Notes: generated by a model not told the origin, from the letters alone. A DNA stretch of 64,000 bases from Leptodactylus fallax (GCA_947044405.1 CAMRHE010000197.1:2666001-2730000), one strand, 5' to 3'. Shown: positions 11,953 to 23,586, counted from the stretch's first letter. Numbers and translations are program-made.

Positions 11953-14690
11953 ATTGTAATAGCTACGGCAAGTTGTGAATTGTAGTTTCTCAAGAATCAG
12001 AGAGACAGAGTTGTTAGGTCACCAATATATATGTATGAAAAAGGGCTGGGCAATTAATCGAAAAATAACCAAAATGGAATGTCAACCCGATTAACCGATA
12101 TGATCTTGTGCACGTTGTTTATTTTGTTTCAGTTATTACAGTATTTGCCATATGGTTTCATACAGACCACACATGTTCAAACTGGAATTTGGTTCTGAGG
12201 AGCCAAAACGTTTTGGACATGAAATAAATTCACCATGATTTGATACACCATTTTGGAGTGCTGCCTTCCCTTTTGTGGATACTTTTTTGTATCTAGTTAT
12301 TTATGTATGATATGCACTTCATTACTGGTTGGAGTTTGGGGATGTCTGTTTTTGTCTTGTTGAAATATTCCTATTTAGGGAAAGTGCTTATGGGTGGACG
12401 CCTGGTATTCCTGTAGCCCTTGACCTTTTTGGTGTTTTTAATATAGTGTCCACTTCTCTGTGCCCTTTTGTGGGTACACTGGTCATGGTAGCTTTTGACA
12501 CTAAATCCTCTTACAGACCCTGAGGAGGCACAATGATGAGAGGGTCACACTGAGGTGATGATAAAGGGTCCACTGAAGCACTCCTTGTTCCTTGTCTCCT
12601 ATGTGATGGAGTTTCCGAGTGTTTCCGAATGTTACTGCTAGATGCAAATGAAGGCACAAGCCGGTAGTTGTAACAGGCAATGCTTGCAGCTCACTTTAAT
12701 TGGCAAGACATATCCAGTTACAAAGCAATATGGAGGCACATTTATTTACAACAGCAGGTTTCACAAGTGTGGCCCTTTACATACAAAAACTGGAGAGGCT
12801 AATGCTCTTCTCTATTGTTGCCTTTTTTTGCCCCACTAAGGGCATATTATATTGAATTTTATTTGTCACATAATATACTAAGGAGGCACCAGTTTGTTGA
12901 CTAAACAGCCCTGTGATCTTTGTTGGCCCCAGGCAATCATAATGCCAGGGCTGACATAAAGAACAAATGGAGTATTTTCCATTTCCCTTTCCTTGTTCTG
13001 TCTAGAGTATATGGTTAAATGGCTGGAATCAGAATTTAAACTTAGGCTGGCTGTCACATTACAGCTGTCAACCACAACCTGGTCTGTCAGTGAAGTATTT
13101 GGGTGTCTAGAATGTCCAAATGCCTTAAGCTACTCAGCATTAGACTGTCTATAAGTCGCCCATGAAGTGATAACATAGTGGGCACTAAGTGTACTCATTA
13201 CACAGACCTCAAAACAGGAGATAGCTGCCCAGTGTATGTGAAAAGCGCCAGAATTCTGGCATAAGTTGTACCACAAATTGTCTAACGTGATTTATTCTAC
13301 ATTTCTAAAAGGTTTTATACTTTTATGACTTTAAACTTGTATGAAACGGAGCATGTTATCATGGAAAAAGGGTGAAATTTAGTGAACAGTGAGTGTGGTC
13401 TAAGTTGCGCCAAATTTTGGCAAATTTTTCTGGAGTAGACCAAGACAACTAATAGGAGGTATAATAAATCTGATAAATCTCGTGCATTTTAAGACTATCT
13501 AATCTAATTCTGTATCATCTAACTTTTAGGCAGTGTTAGTAAAACTGCCCTATTATACAGAATCCCTGAATGCCATGTCAGTTCAAGATATTTAATGGTG
13601 GCTCGGGCTTTAGAAAATTAACTAATATGAAAATTTATGGTATAAAAATTGATGACATTCTGCTAGACACCAGTGTTCAGATCCAATATGTATTCTGTGT
13701 ATAAATTACATGTATCTCCCTTCATAAGAGTTCAATTATAAGAGCTCAATTTTAGCAGTATCCTTAAGAATAGCATGCCTGAGTCATAGAAAACATCTGA
13801 AAATGAAAATGATAGTATCATTAAATGACTCGGTACTCTGTAAGTGACCTGTGTACAGTTTGTAATATCTGTCTTGCACAACCAGTTGTATATTGAACCT
13901 GTGACCACTATAGGTATCAAAATAACTGTAAGAAAATATTCTGCAACTTGCACATCAACATTACACATCAAATATGAGTAGTGCAACCTTTATTTGTTTA
14001 ACCAGCAAGAATATAACAGTGTTAAAACACCTTTAGGTCACCGAAACACATGGCATACTCACAGTGGGTTAGCCACTGCAAAATCCACTGTGATGTACAG
14101 TAGCAGTGTAGTGAATGGGATTTAAACATGTCCCATCCATACACTGTCAATTGTTGCTGTATGTTCAGCCATGGTTTTCAACCTTTGCTATGCAACTATT
14201 GGAAACTGGGCCAGCCACCCCTGAATCCCAGCTAAAAAGTGTTGCGAAAATGAGGCAATTTTGGTGGACATCCTACTGCAGACCCATTCTGTGCAGCCTT
14301 AGTCTTCGGGAAATGGACACAAATTAATTTTTTATGCATTTTGAATCCAAAATCAGGTGTGGATCAAAAAAAAAGCAAGAACATATTAAGGACAGATGGC
14401 GCTTCTCTTTTTTTAATCCCCTACTGGCTTCAAAAACTGCATCAAAAAGCTGATTGTGAGTAATTATAAAAGGAACTGCTATAGCAATTTATAAAGAGTC
14501 CGTGGTCAAAATTCACAATGTATGAGATTACTTAAAAGGGTCAACTTTTTTTTTCTAGAAACAGCACCACATTAGTGTATGGATGCGTCTGATAGTGCTA
14601 CTCAGCCCCATTCCAGCTGCAACGTCAGGCAGCTAAAATGGACAAGACTGATGACACATAGAAAGCAGACTCATTTCCAATGATTCTATA
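11953..14690. other. AT-rich DNA with possible retroelement remnants
   Basis: No coding sequence was recognised. Around 12045-12110 the phrase 'gggctgggcaattaatcg' resembles the end of a repeat known from fish and frogs. Around 12195-12290 'gccaaaacgttttgg...aataaattcaccatgatttg...ttttggagtgctgcc' resembles a frog retroelement 3' region. Both are from memory and neither has a defined boundary here. Confidence 0.4.
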
Positions 14691-14694
14691 AACC

Positions 14695-14932
14695 CCTTTA
14701 TAAAGTGTAACAACTTTTGATTTTCTGGCAGCATTTGTGTCAGTAATACATTTTGTAATATGCTTTATTAACAAAGATTGGTTTCTTTCTGTGAAATTCT
14801 GCATTTCTTTATTATTTTCCTTGCTTCTCTATTGATAGCTATACCCTGCTTCTCACTGTGTATGGGTTTATATGTGTAAAATATAGAAACATGCTTCTGG
14901 TGTTGTATGAAAGAGGGGATTCTCTTCTTTCA
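14695..14932 (+). repeat. Left arm of a large inverted repeat
   Basis: The arm ('gcttctctattgatagct', 'taccctgcttctcactgtg', 'tatgggttta', 'tgtgaaattctgcat') is matched in reverse complement at 15963-16275 ('aagcccatacacggtgag', 'gcagggtacagctctcaatacagaagcaagg', 'atgcaggatttcacag'). Several small indels separate the arms, so the structure is old. The family is not known to me. Confidence 0.7.
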
Positions 14933-14940
14933 CATGACAC

Positions 14941-15906
14941 CAGTGGCGTAAATACCGGGGTAGCAGCAGGAGCGGCTTCCACAGGGCCTGGGACATTAGG
15001 GTCCCTGATGTTTTTTTTTTAATAGGCCGTTACCTGCTGGTGTAACCCCAGCAGGTAATGGGCCCTATTTACTTACCGATCCCCGCTCCTGTTCACGGCC
15101 ACCTGTGCTTACCATTCTGCGGAAGCGGAGGTGGCTGTGAGCAGGAGTGGGGATCAGTAAGTAAGGCCACGGGCTGCAAACCCCACAAACACTGCTAACA
15201 TTATATTCTGGGGTCTTTTCAGACCCCAGAGTATAATGATTGGAGGCCCAGGGGAGGTGAGAAAAAATCTTACTTGCCTCTCCTGTGCTCTGGCAGTCTT
15301 CGGGCCTCTTTGGTGACATCATTATGCATCGCAATGCCAAACTGGCTCATGTGACATCTGGTCCAACATTGAACAGGGCCAAAAGTAGTGGAGTGCAACG
15401 GAGCCAGGGAGAGGTAAGTAACATTTTATGTTTGTATCCTCCCCTGAAAAGACCCCAGAGTATAATAATTGTTCATGGGTGGTCCACAATGAGGCATAAT
15501 ACTGTGTGCAGGGGCCACTATGGGGCATATTACTGTGTGCAGGGGCCACTATGGGACATTATATTGTATGCAGGGGCCACTATGGGGCATAATACTGTGT
15601 GCAGAAGCCACTATGGAGCCACTATGGGGCGTAATACTGTGTGCAGGGGTCACTATGGGGCATATTACTGTGTGCAGGGGCCACTATGGGACATTATACT
15701 GTGTGCAGGGGCCACTATGGGACATTATACTGTGTGCAAGGGACACTATGGGGCATAATACTGTGTGCAGGGGCCACTATGGGGCATAATAGAGTGTGCA
15801 GGGGCCACTATGGGGCATAATAGTGTGTGCAGGTATGCAGTTTGTGCGGGGGGGGGGCATGTCAAATGTTTGCCTTGGCACTCAGCCATTTCTAGTTATG
15901 CCACTG
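14941..15906 (+). mobile_element. hAT-type MITE with internal minisatellite, copy 1
   Basis: The ends are CAGTGGCGTAAATA and TCTAGTTATGCCACTG, an imperfect TIR of hAT type. It is flanked by a perfect 8-bp duplication CATGACAC (14933-14940, 15907-15914), the hallmark duplication length. The 966-bp interior codes for nothing. It contains three strong hairpins (near 15027-15058, 15073-15170 and 15201-15240) and a 31-bp tandem array. The whole unit is related to 21548-22191 and shares segments with 17325-17960 and 44269-46605. It was presumably mobilised in trans by an autonomous hAT. Confidence 0.92.
15485..15835 (+). repeat. 31-bp minisatellite inside the hAT MITE
   Basis: About eleven copies of a unit close to GGGCCACTATGGGGC plus ATAATACTGTGTGCAG, without spacers. 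Because 31 is not a multiple of three, the array reads as a 31-residue periodic pseudo-protein in every forward frame. That explains the 157- and 89-codon open frames seen here, which are not genes. Confidence 0.92.
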
Positions 15907-15962
15907 CATGACACTAAGGTTGCAGCTGCATATAAATATCCCAATCACTGTTTTCATATAGC

Positions 15963-16275
15963 GAGATCTCTGTAAATAATATACTCTTTCATACGACACC
16001 AGAAGTAAGTTTCTTCATTTTATAATACCCAAGATATAACTGTTTAGAGTTACCCGCCCACCCTCATTTTTTCTTCATTACACACACAAGCCCATACACG
16101 GTGAGTTGCAGGGTACAGCTCTCAATACAGAAGCAAGGGAAAGAATAAATAGATGCAGGATTTCACAGAAAGCAGCCAAACTTTGTTAATTAAAGATTAC
16201 AAAATTTATAAATGACACAGATACTTCCCAAAAGTCACAAGTTGTTTGAAAGTTTAGTTACACTTATACAATTGT
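15963..16275 (-). repeat. Right arm of a large inverted repeat
   Basis: Reverse-complement partner of 14695-14932. It carries an extra segment of about 60 bp near 16010-16075 ('acccgcccaccctcatttttt') that the left arm lacks. Outer homology continues into 'tgtaactaaacttt'/'tgtaacaactttt', after which the arms diverge. Confidence 0.68.
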
Positions 16276-16279
16276 ATCC

Positions 16280-17290
16280 TTTACATTTATAACGGAAAAA
16301 AAAAGACATTTTCTTTACATCTACGGCAGAAATATGGCCTGGTTTTATTGACAAGAGAAATCAGGTCCTTATTATTTTACAATATGGGTGATGCACATTG
16401 TCACAGTGGTCGCAACTTGGAGATCTCCTTCAGCACTCAAAAGTGATAAGAGCGGCTATATTTATAAATATTAGTAATTATCACAAAGCAAAAGCATATC
16501 TTGAAAGGAATTTGCAAAGAAGTCATAGTAGCTAAAATGAATTCACTTTCTGCCGCCCATTCATCTCTTTGACTATATATATTCCCTAAACTGTAATAGT
16601 CATTATCATTCAAGTGAATGGCTATTATTAAGCTACAATGGCTGTAACATTTAATATACTATGACTAGATGGTTATAATATTCAATATACCTCAAAGGCC
16701 CCAAAGTATCCAAACCACTGAGGCGCATCTAAAGCTCTTGACATTTGTGGAAATCAAAATTCCTTTTATAGGAATGGACTTAAGCTTTGTCAAGGTTAAA
16801 AAACCATCACAGTTATTAAAATAAAGCAAATGACATCACTGCTGATCCTTCAGCTGGTATAAATGATCAGCAATATATTAATGCTGACTACAGATCCATC
16901 ACTGATTTCAGCACTAGAATGCTACTTGTCGACTCGTGAAGTGACTGTGTAGCCTGTTATGTTTACTGAAGCAATCATAAAGTATATGTATGAAGAAGAA
17001 CAGCCATCCTATTCTTAGGAGGTAAAGAACACAGGATGAAACAATGAAGGGAATGATAACATGTGGGACAATAATATATTCCATCCATGTCAGCTTTTCT
17101 CTATAAATGTTCCTTTTATAATGTTGGGAACCAACATATGACAGGTTATGGAGATGTGTTACGGAGGGTATGAAGGGTAAATCATATAGAGCTTAGTGAA
17201 ATATCTAAAGAACCTCTTGGTACATATAGTATTCCATGAAGTAACATCAACATTAAAATATCAATCCATGGCCTTGGTTCATCTTGCAAT
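16280..17290. other. AT-rich DNA, nothing recognised
   Basis: No gene or repeat boundary is seen. A short AT run lies at 17290-17315. Confidence 0.5.
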
Positions 17291-17324
17291 ATATATATAT
17301 TTTATATTTTTTAGCGAACATAAA

Positions 17325-17960
17325 AAAAACTGTGTTACTTAGCTTTCCTGGGCTCCAGTGGGACTCCATGTTGTCTCACTGATGCCTCACGTGGGTCAGG
17401 CCGGCGTCACAACGCGTAATGACGCCAGCGTAACGTAGGTCTGTGATGTCATTGAAGAGGTTTGTTTTTTATGTTTGTCACCTCCCCTGGGCCTCCTATC
17501 ATTATACTTGGGGGTCTGAAAATACCCCAGAGTATAATAATAATTTGTGGGTGATGTACCCCCAAAATTTCAGGTTCTGCCAAGCCTGAAATTTTTGCAA
17601 TATCTGTAACAAACACCATAGAGGCCACTATGAGACATAATACTGTGTTGTGATGGGGTCACTATGTAAAATTTTACTGTGTGCAGGGGCCACTATGGGA
17701 CATTATACTGTGTGGAGGGGCCACTGTGGGACATTATACTGTGTAGTGGCCACTACGTGACATTATACTTTGTGCAGGGTCCACTATGGAACATTATACA
17801 GTGTTGAGGGGCCGCTAGGTGACATACTGTTTGCAGGGGGCGCTATGGGACATTATATTGTGTGGAGGTCATTTTGGTACATTATAGTGTGTGTAAATGG
17901 TGTGGTATACCGTGTGTGGGCCAGGAAAGAGGACTCTATGTCGAGGGGGGGCCCAAGTTA
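17325..17960 (+). mobile_element. Decayed hAT-MITE relative with minisatellite
   Basis: Shares with the hAT elements the phrases 'gtcacctcccctgggcctcc', 'attatacttgggggtctgaaaa' and 'ccccagagtataataat', then a degenerate run of the same 31-bp unit (about 17605-17895, e.g. 'ccactatgggacattatactgtgtg'). It ends in a G-rich 'gagggggggcccaagtt', as the other copies do. No TIR or target duplication could be defined, so it is truncated or very old. A short frame within it is periodic and not a gene. Confidence 0.7.
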
Positions 17961-18199
17961 AAAATCTGCTATGATATAATTTGCACAACTTTCTGTAAAT
18001 ACATAGTGACATACAGTGGGTACGGAAAGTATTCAGACCCCTTTAAATTTTTCACTCTTTGTTTCATTGCAGCCATTTGCTAAAAGCAAAAAAGTTCATT
18101 TTATTTCTCATTAATGTACTCTCAGCACCCCATCTTGACAGAAAAAAAACAGACATGTAGATATTTTTGCAAATATATACTTATATTTTTGCAAATTAT

Positions 18200-19026
18200 T
18201 CAGTATTGAGTAGAAGCACCCTTTTGAGCTAGTACAGCCATGAGTCTTCTTGGGAATGATGCAACAAGTTTTTCACATCTGGATTTGGGGATCCTCTGAC
18301 ATTCTTCCTTGCAGATCCTCTCCAGTTCTGTCAGGTTGGATGGTGAACGTTGATGTACAGCCATTTTCAGGTCTCTCCAGAGATGCTCAATTGGGTTGAG
18401 GTCAGGGTCTGCCTGGGCCAGTCAAGAATGGTCACAGAGTTGTTCCGAAGCCACTCCTTTGTTATTTTAGCTGTGTGCTTAGGGTCATTGTCTTGTTGGA
18501 AGGTGAACCTTCAGCTCAGTCTGAGGTCCAAAGCACTCTGGAAGAGGTTTTCTTCCAGGATATCTCTGCACTTGGCTGCATTCATCTTTCCTTCAATTGC
18601 AACCAGTCGTCCTGTCCCTGCAGCTGAAAAACACCCCCATAGCATGATACTGCCACCACCATGTTTCACTGTTGGGATTGTATTGGGCAGGTGATGAGCA
18701 GTGCCTGGTTTTCTCCACACATACCGCTTAGAATTAACGCCAAAAAGTTAAATCTTCGTCTCAGACCAGAGAATCTTATTTCTCATAGTCTGGGAGTCCT
18801 TCATGTGTTTTTTGGCAAACTCTATGCGGGCTTTTATATGTCTTGCACTGAGGAGAGGCTTCCTTCGGGCCGCTCTGCCATAAAGCCCTGGTGGAGGGCT
18901 GCATCTCTGGAACTCAGCCACAGTGATCTTTGGGTTCTTCTTTACCTCTCTCACCAAGGCTCTTCTCCAACGATTGCTCAGTTTGGCTGGATCGCCAGGT
19001 CTAGGAAGAGTTCTGGTCGTCCCCCA
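18200..19026 (-). pseudogene. Tc1 transposase, dead and N-terminally truncated
   Basis: Reading leftward from 19026 the product keeps the linker and catalytic half of a DD34E Tc1 transposase: 'RPGDPAKLSNRWRRALVREV', 'ARIEFAKKHMKD', '[19 protein letters not shown]', then '[10 protein letters not shown]' near 18485-18500 and an NPIEHLW-type motif near 18387. The first catalytic position reads LWSETKI: the aspartate normally between S and E is missing, consistent with a 3-base deletion. In-frame stops occur just after ETKI (about 18748) and near 18509, and a frameshift near 18415. The helix-turn-helix DNA-binding domain is gone. It cannot be active. Confidence 0.88.
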
Positions 19027-19638
19027 AAAAAAAAAGCGTAGCTGCGAAAAAAAAATCAAAATGGCCAAATAGCATTTTTTTCAACACTTTGCCTCCTATA
19101 AAAAATTGAATAAAAAGTGATAAACCATCAGATCTTTCCCCAAATGGTAGCAATAAAAACGTCATGTTCCGCATAAAAAGACGCCTTACCCAGCTCCATA
19201 CATGTAAATATGAAAAAGTTACAGGTGTCACAATATGGCGACACAAACATTTTTTTCTATTTTGCAAACTTTTTAATTTTTTAAAAGATATCAAAACATT
19301 ACAACATTACTATATAAATTTGGTATTGCCATATTCGTAATGACCTGCAGAATACAGGTAACATGTCAGTTTTACCACACAGTGAACGCTGTAAAAATTA
19401 AACCCATATGAAATTGGTGCAAATGCAGTTTTTTTCCAATTGCACCTCATTCTGAATTTTTTTCCAGCTTCCCAGTACATTGCACAGCATATTGAATGGT
19501 ACCATTACAAAATACAATTTGTTTTGCAAACAATAAGTCATCATGTGACTCTGTGAACTGAGAAATGAAAAAGTTATGGCTCTTGAAATGTGGGGAGGAA
19601 AAAACAAAAGTGCAAAAAATGGCCGGGTCTTTAAGGGG
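19027..19638 (+). mobile_element. piggyBac-like MITE fragment, copy 2 (nested in Tc1)
   Basis: The right end is intact (GGGTCTTTAAGGGG followed by TTAA at 19639-19642). The left end is missing, and the match to 22298-23586 starts at the internal 'gcgtagc.g.gaaaaaaa' position (22976 in that copy). Interior phrases 'aatggccaaatagc', 'cagatctttccccaaatggta' and 'gcataaaaagacgcc' are shared almost unchanged with copy 3. The host Tc1 lost its transposase N-terminus at the same place, so insertion was followed by a deletion spanning the left junction. Confidence 0.87.
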
Positions 19639-19969
19639 TTAATTAAACACAGCTGGACTCCAATGAAAGAGTAGAACCATCTCAAGGAGGATCAGATGAA
19701 AATGGACAGCATGTGAGTTAAATATGAGTGTCACAGAAAAGGGTCTGAATACTTATGACCATGTGATATATCAGTTTTTTTTTTTTTAATAAATTTGCAA
19801 AAATATCTACATTTCTGGTTCTTTTTCTGTCAAGATGGGGTGCTGAGTGTACATTAATGAGAAATAAAATGAACTTTTTTGCTTTTAGCAAATGGCTGCA
19901 ATTAAACAAAAAGTGAAAAATTTAAAGGGGTCTGAATACTTTCCGTACCCACTGTAGTAGATAGATGAG

Positions 19970-20330
19970 AGCGAATGAAGTCAGAAGTCCATCAAGTCCA
20001 ACCTATACTGTAACTCTACAATGTTGATTCAGAGGAAGGAAAAAAAAAAACATGAGGCTGATGCCAATTGCCCCATGTCAGGAGAAAAAATTCCTTCCCA
20101 ACTTCAAATCCGGCAATTAATATAAAACCCTGGATCTTGTCGTTTCCAAAATCTAAAATCTGTAACCCATAATATGTATCAGTTCAAGAAAGGCATCCAG
20201 GCCCTTTTTAAATAATCTCTGCCCTTGTTGATCAGGTCTTTGTACTGTCCTTTCATGTGTTTTTACATTGTGATTAGGTCTCCACATAGCTGTCTTTTTT
20301 CTAAACTGAATAATCCCACATTTGTTAATC
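19970..20330 (-). repeat. CR1-like LINE 3' region fragment
   Basis: Phrases such as 'gtccatcaagtccaacctat', 'gaggctgatgccaattgccccat' and 'ggcatccaggccctttttaa' resemble the 3' untranslated region of CR1-type LINEs in amphibians. No reverse transcriptase is present and the boundaries are approximate. The assignment is from memory and the orientation is uncertain. Confidence 0.45.
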
Positions 20331-20395
20331 TGTCATTGTATTCCAATCAACCCATTCCTTTATATGGAATTGTTACTTGTTGTTCACCCAATATA

Positions 20396-20622
20396 CAGTG
20401 GGGAAAAAAAAGTATTTAGTCAGCCACCAATTGTGCAAGTTCTCCCACTTAAAAAGATGAGAGAGGCCTGTAATTGACATCATAGGTAGACCTCAACTAT
20501 GAGAGATAAAATGAGAAAACAAATCCAGAAAATCACATTGTCTGATTTTTAAAGAATTTATTTGCAAATTATGGTGGAAACTTGCACAATTGGTGGCTGA
20601 CTAAATACTTTTTTTCCCACTG
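20396..20622. mobile_element. Tc1-derived MITE (227 bp)
   Basis: Two inverted ends (CAGTGGG..AAAAAAGTATTTAG and its complement) flanked by TA (20394-20395, 20623-20624). The arms share 'tcagccaccaattgtgcaag' and the centre has only about 130 bp. It looks like an internally deleted Tc1 element whose full-length family is known in fish and frogs. Non-coding. Confidence 0.9.
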
Positions 20623-20784
20623 TATATTGAAGACAGGCCTGTCATAGTAACAAAATCATAGTAACAGATTGCCAACTCTAGATTTGATTCCAGGCGACAG
20701 CGATTGTCACAAATATGTCGGCAGTAAATTGATGCCTTGGTCACGTTTGACAGAGGCAGCTAAAAGTTTAATGTACTGCTGCAT

Positions 20785-20850
20785 TGTTGTTAATCTGAAC
20801 AAAATATTTTAAGCATTTCTCTATATTCACAAGTGCGCATATTTTCATAT
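20785..20850 (+). repeat. TA-spaced array, unit A (3' part only)
   Basis: 'gcattgttgttaatctgaacaaaatattttaagcatttctct' and 'acaagtgcgcatat' match the ends of the units at 24005-24235, 24273-24510 and 26218-26564. The AT tract that follows is interrupted at once by the unclassified repeat of 20858-23938. Confidence 0.75.
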
Positions 20851-21547
20851 ATATATTAGACTAGCAGAAGGACCCAGCTTCGCATGGGTATATTTCATTT
20901 TTTGTTTGTGTAGTGACCCCATAAGAATTGGCCAGTTTTGCACTTGACATCCAGTATGGCAGTCCAGTATAGGTACAGTCTATTTATGACTGTGTTGCTA
21001 TGGAAACCTGGTAAATGAAATGTGAACTTACATTGGTTGATGCACGTCATATGACTGAATATTTAAGGACCTGCGAACTGATATTGACTCATACAGATCA
21101 TAAATAGCTTGGTTGCTATGGAAACCTGGTGTAAAGCTGTGAGTATGTCAAGACTGAAGAACCTGCGATTTTCCATTGGTCCATAAGCGTCATGTGGTCA
21201 TGTGTATCTCAGTTTGGATATCAGTGAAAGACCTGCGATTGGTTGTTATGGAAAACCTGGAGTAAAGCTGTGTGTATGTGACCTTGTGTAACAGTGTCAT
21301 CCACAGCGCCCTGCCCCTTTAAAGCTGACCTACAGCAGTGAAGAAAAATGGCTGGGTTGTTATGGCAACATGGAGTACAGCTGTGTGCATGTGGCTGACA
21401 ATTCCTTGTCAGATTAGAGACAGGCTGGGGTCTGCTGAGAGTTTTCATTAGCTCGAGCAGCAGCCATGCGTTTTGCTGCAGGGGACATGAGTAGTTTAAA
21501 AACATTTCAATTTATAAGAATGCTGAAATCCAGTAAGGCAATCCAGT

Positions 21548-22191
21548 CAGTGGCGTAAATACCGGGGTAGCAGTGGTAGCGGCTCCCACAGGGCCCGGGA
21601 CATTAGGGGTCCCGGCGGGCCCCTGATGTTTTGTTTTTTTTTAATAGGCCATTACCTGCTGGTGTAACACCAGCAGGTAATGGGCCCTATTTACTTACCG
21701 ATCCCTGCTCCTGCTCACAGCCGTCTGCGCTTCACCTTCTGCAGAGGCGGCCATGAGCAGGAGCGGGGATCAGTAAGTAAGACCTGCGGGCTGTGAACCC
21801 CACAAACACTGCTATCATTATACTCTGGGGTCTATTCAGCAGGCTTCGGGCCTCCTTGGTGATGTCCCAGATGTCGGTGGGCCAGTCTGATGTCATTATG
21901 CGTCGCGATGCATGCCTGGCTCACGTGACATCTGGTCCAACATTGAAGAGGTAGGGGGAGTGTGCATAATACTATATGAAGGGGCCACTATGATACTGTG
22001 TGCAGGGGCCACTATGGGGAAGAATACTGTGTGCAAGGGCCACCATGGGGCCTAATAGTGTGTGCAGGGGCCACTATGGGGCATAATAGTGTGTGCAGGA
22101 ATGCAGTTTGTGTGGGGGGGTGGTTGGCGGGGGGGGGGTCCCCATGTTAAATGTTCGCCTTGGGGCCCAGCCATTCCTAGTTACGCCACTG
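21548..22191 (+). mobile_element. hAT-type MITE, copy 2
   Basis: 644 bp with ends CAGTGGCGTAAATA and CCTAGTTACGCCACTG. It is flanked by AATCCAGT (21540-21547) and AGTCCAGT (22192-22199), an 8-bp duplication with one later change. The interior parallels 14941-15906 but has a shorter run of the 31-bp minisatellite (about 21962-22100). It is inserted in unit 2 of the host repeat; the matching empty site is intact at 20961-20968. Confidence 0.92.
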
Positions 22192-22297
22192 AGTCCAGTA
22201 TAGGTACAGTCTATTTATGGCTGTATTGTTATGGAAACCTGGTAAATTAAATGTGAACTTATATTGGCTGATACACGTGATATGACTGAATATTTAA

Positions 22298-23586
22298 CCC
22301 CTTAACGACGCAGGGCGTAATAGTACGTCCTGAGTCGCATGACGATGTATGGAGAGCGCTCAGGAGCTGAGTGCTCTCCATACACCGCGGGTGCCGGCTG
22401 TATAATACAGCCAGGACCCGCAGCTAACAGCAGCGATTGGTGCCTGCACCGATCGCGGCTGTTAACCCTTTAGATGCCGCGGTCAAACGCGACCGCGGCG
22501 TCTAAATTGCGGAGCCGACAAGGGCGCTGCCATTTTTACCTCATCGCCGCCCTCCGGAACGTCATCGGAGGGCGGCGCTTGGTTGCCATGACAGCCGGGA
22601 GCCTATTGAAGGCTCCCAGGCCTGTCATTTCAGTATAGCTATTACACGATGCCAGAGGCATCGTCTAATAGCAGTGAAGGCATTTTGCTATTCACTGCGA
22701 TACAGTAGTATCGCAGTGAATAGTATGATCGATCAGACTCCCTAGGTTTCAAGGTCCCTAGGGAGTCTGATCATACAAGTAAAAGTATAAAAAAAAAAGT
22801 TTTTAAAAGTATGTAAAAATTAAAAAAAAACACAAAAGTTCAAATCACCCCCCCTTTCCCTAGATCAGATATAAAAGTAAATAAACAAAAGTAAACATAA
22901 ACACATTAGGTATCCCCGCGCTCCAAAATGCCCGAACTATTAAAATATTTAAATATTTATCCCATACGGTGAACGGCGTAGCGGGGAAAAAAAAATCAAA
23001 ATGGCCAAATAGCGTTTTTTTCAACACTTTGTCTCCTATAAAAAATTGAATAAAAAGTGATCAAACCATCAGATCTTTCCCCAAATGGTATCAATAAAAA
23101 CGTAATGTTGTCCCGCATAAAAAGACGCCCTACCCAGCTCCATACATGTAAATATGAAAAAGTTACAGGTGACACAATATGGCGATGCAAAATTTTTTTT
23201 TCTATTTAGCAAAGTTTTAATTTTTTAAAAGGTATGAAAACATTACAAATACTATATAAATTTGGTATCGCCGTGTTCGTACTGACCCACAGAATACAGG
23301 TAACATGTCATTTTTACCAGATAGTGAATGGTGTAAAAATTAAACCCATATGAATTTGGCGCAAATGCAGTTTCTCTCCAATTGCACCTCATTCTGAATT
23401 TTTTTCCAGATTCCCAGTACATTGCACAGAATATTGAATAGTGACATTACAAAGTACAATTTGTTTCACAAACAATAAGCCATCATGTGACTCTGTGAAC
23501 TGAAAAATGAAAAAGTTATGGCTCTTGGAATGTGGGGAGGGAAAAATTAAAATGCAAAAACAAAAAATGGCCCGGTCATTAAGGGG
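22298..23586 (+). mobile_element. piggyBac-like MITE, copy 3 (full length)
   Basis: 1289 bp flanked by TTAA (22294-22297, 23587-23590). It begins CCCCTTAACGACGC and ends GGTCATTAAGGGG. It has a GC-rich first 500 bp with several hairpins, including GATCAGACTCCCTAGG paired with CCTAGGGAGTCTGATC near 22731-22774, and an A-rich second half. No transposase. The corresponding uninterrupted TTAA site is visible at 21063-21066 in the sister repeat unit. Confidence 0.88.

Larger units (their letters stand above)
18014..19954 (-). mobile_element. Tc1/mariner element (Tc1-like), interrupted
   Basis: The ends CAGTGGGTACGGAAAGTATT and its reverse complement are bordered by TA on each side (18012-18013, 19955-19956). 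The inverted repeats extend for roughly 150 bp with a shared 'cagcaccccatcttgacag'. The transposase gene runs right to left. Its N-terminal part is missing, and a TTAA-type MITE fragment (19027-19638) occupies that place. This is a widespread vertebrate Tc1 family as I remember it. Confidence 0.9.

Noticed and set aside
15285..15789. Two overlapping open frames of 157 and 89 codons with repeated GHYG..VCRG motifs
   Set aside because: They are translations of a 31-bp minisatellite; because 31 is not a multiple of three, each frame repeats every 31 residues. No gene features.
15485..15835. CRISPR-like array of 31-bp repeats
   Set aside because: The repeats are directly adjacent with no unique spacers, inside a vertebrate hAT MITE.
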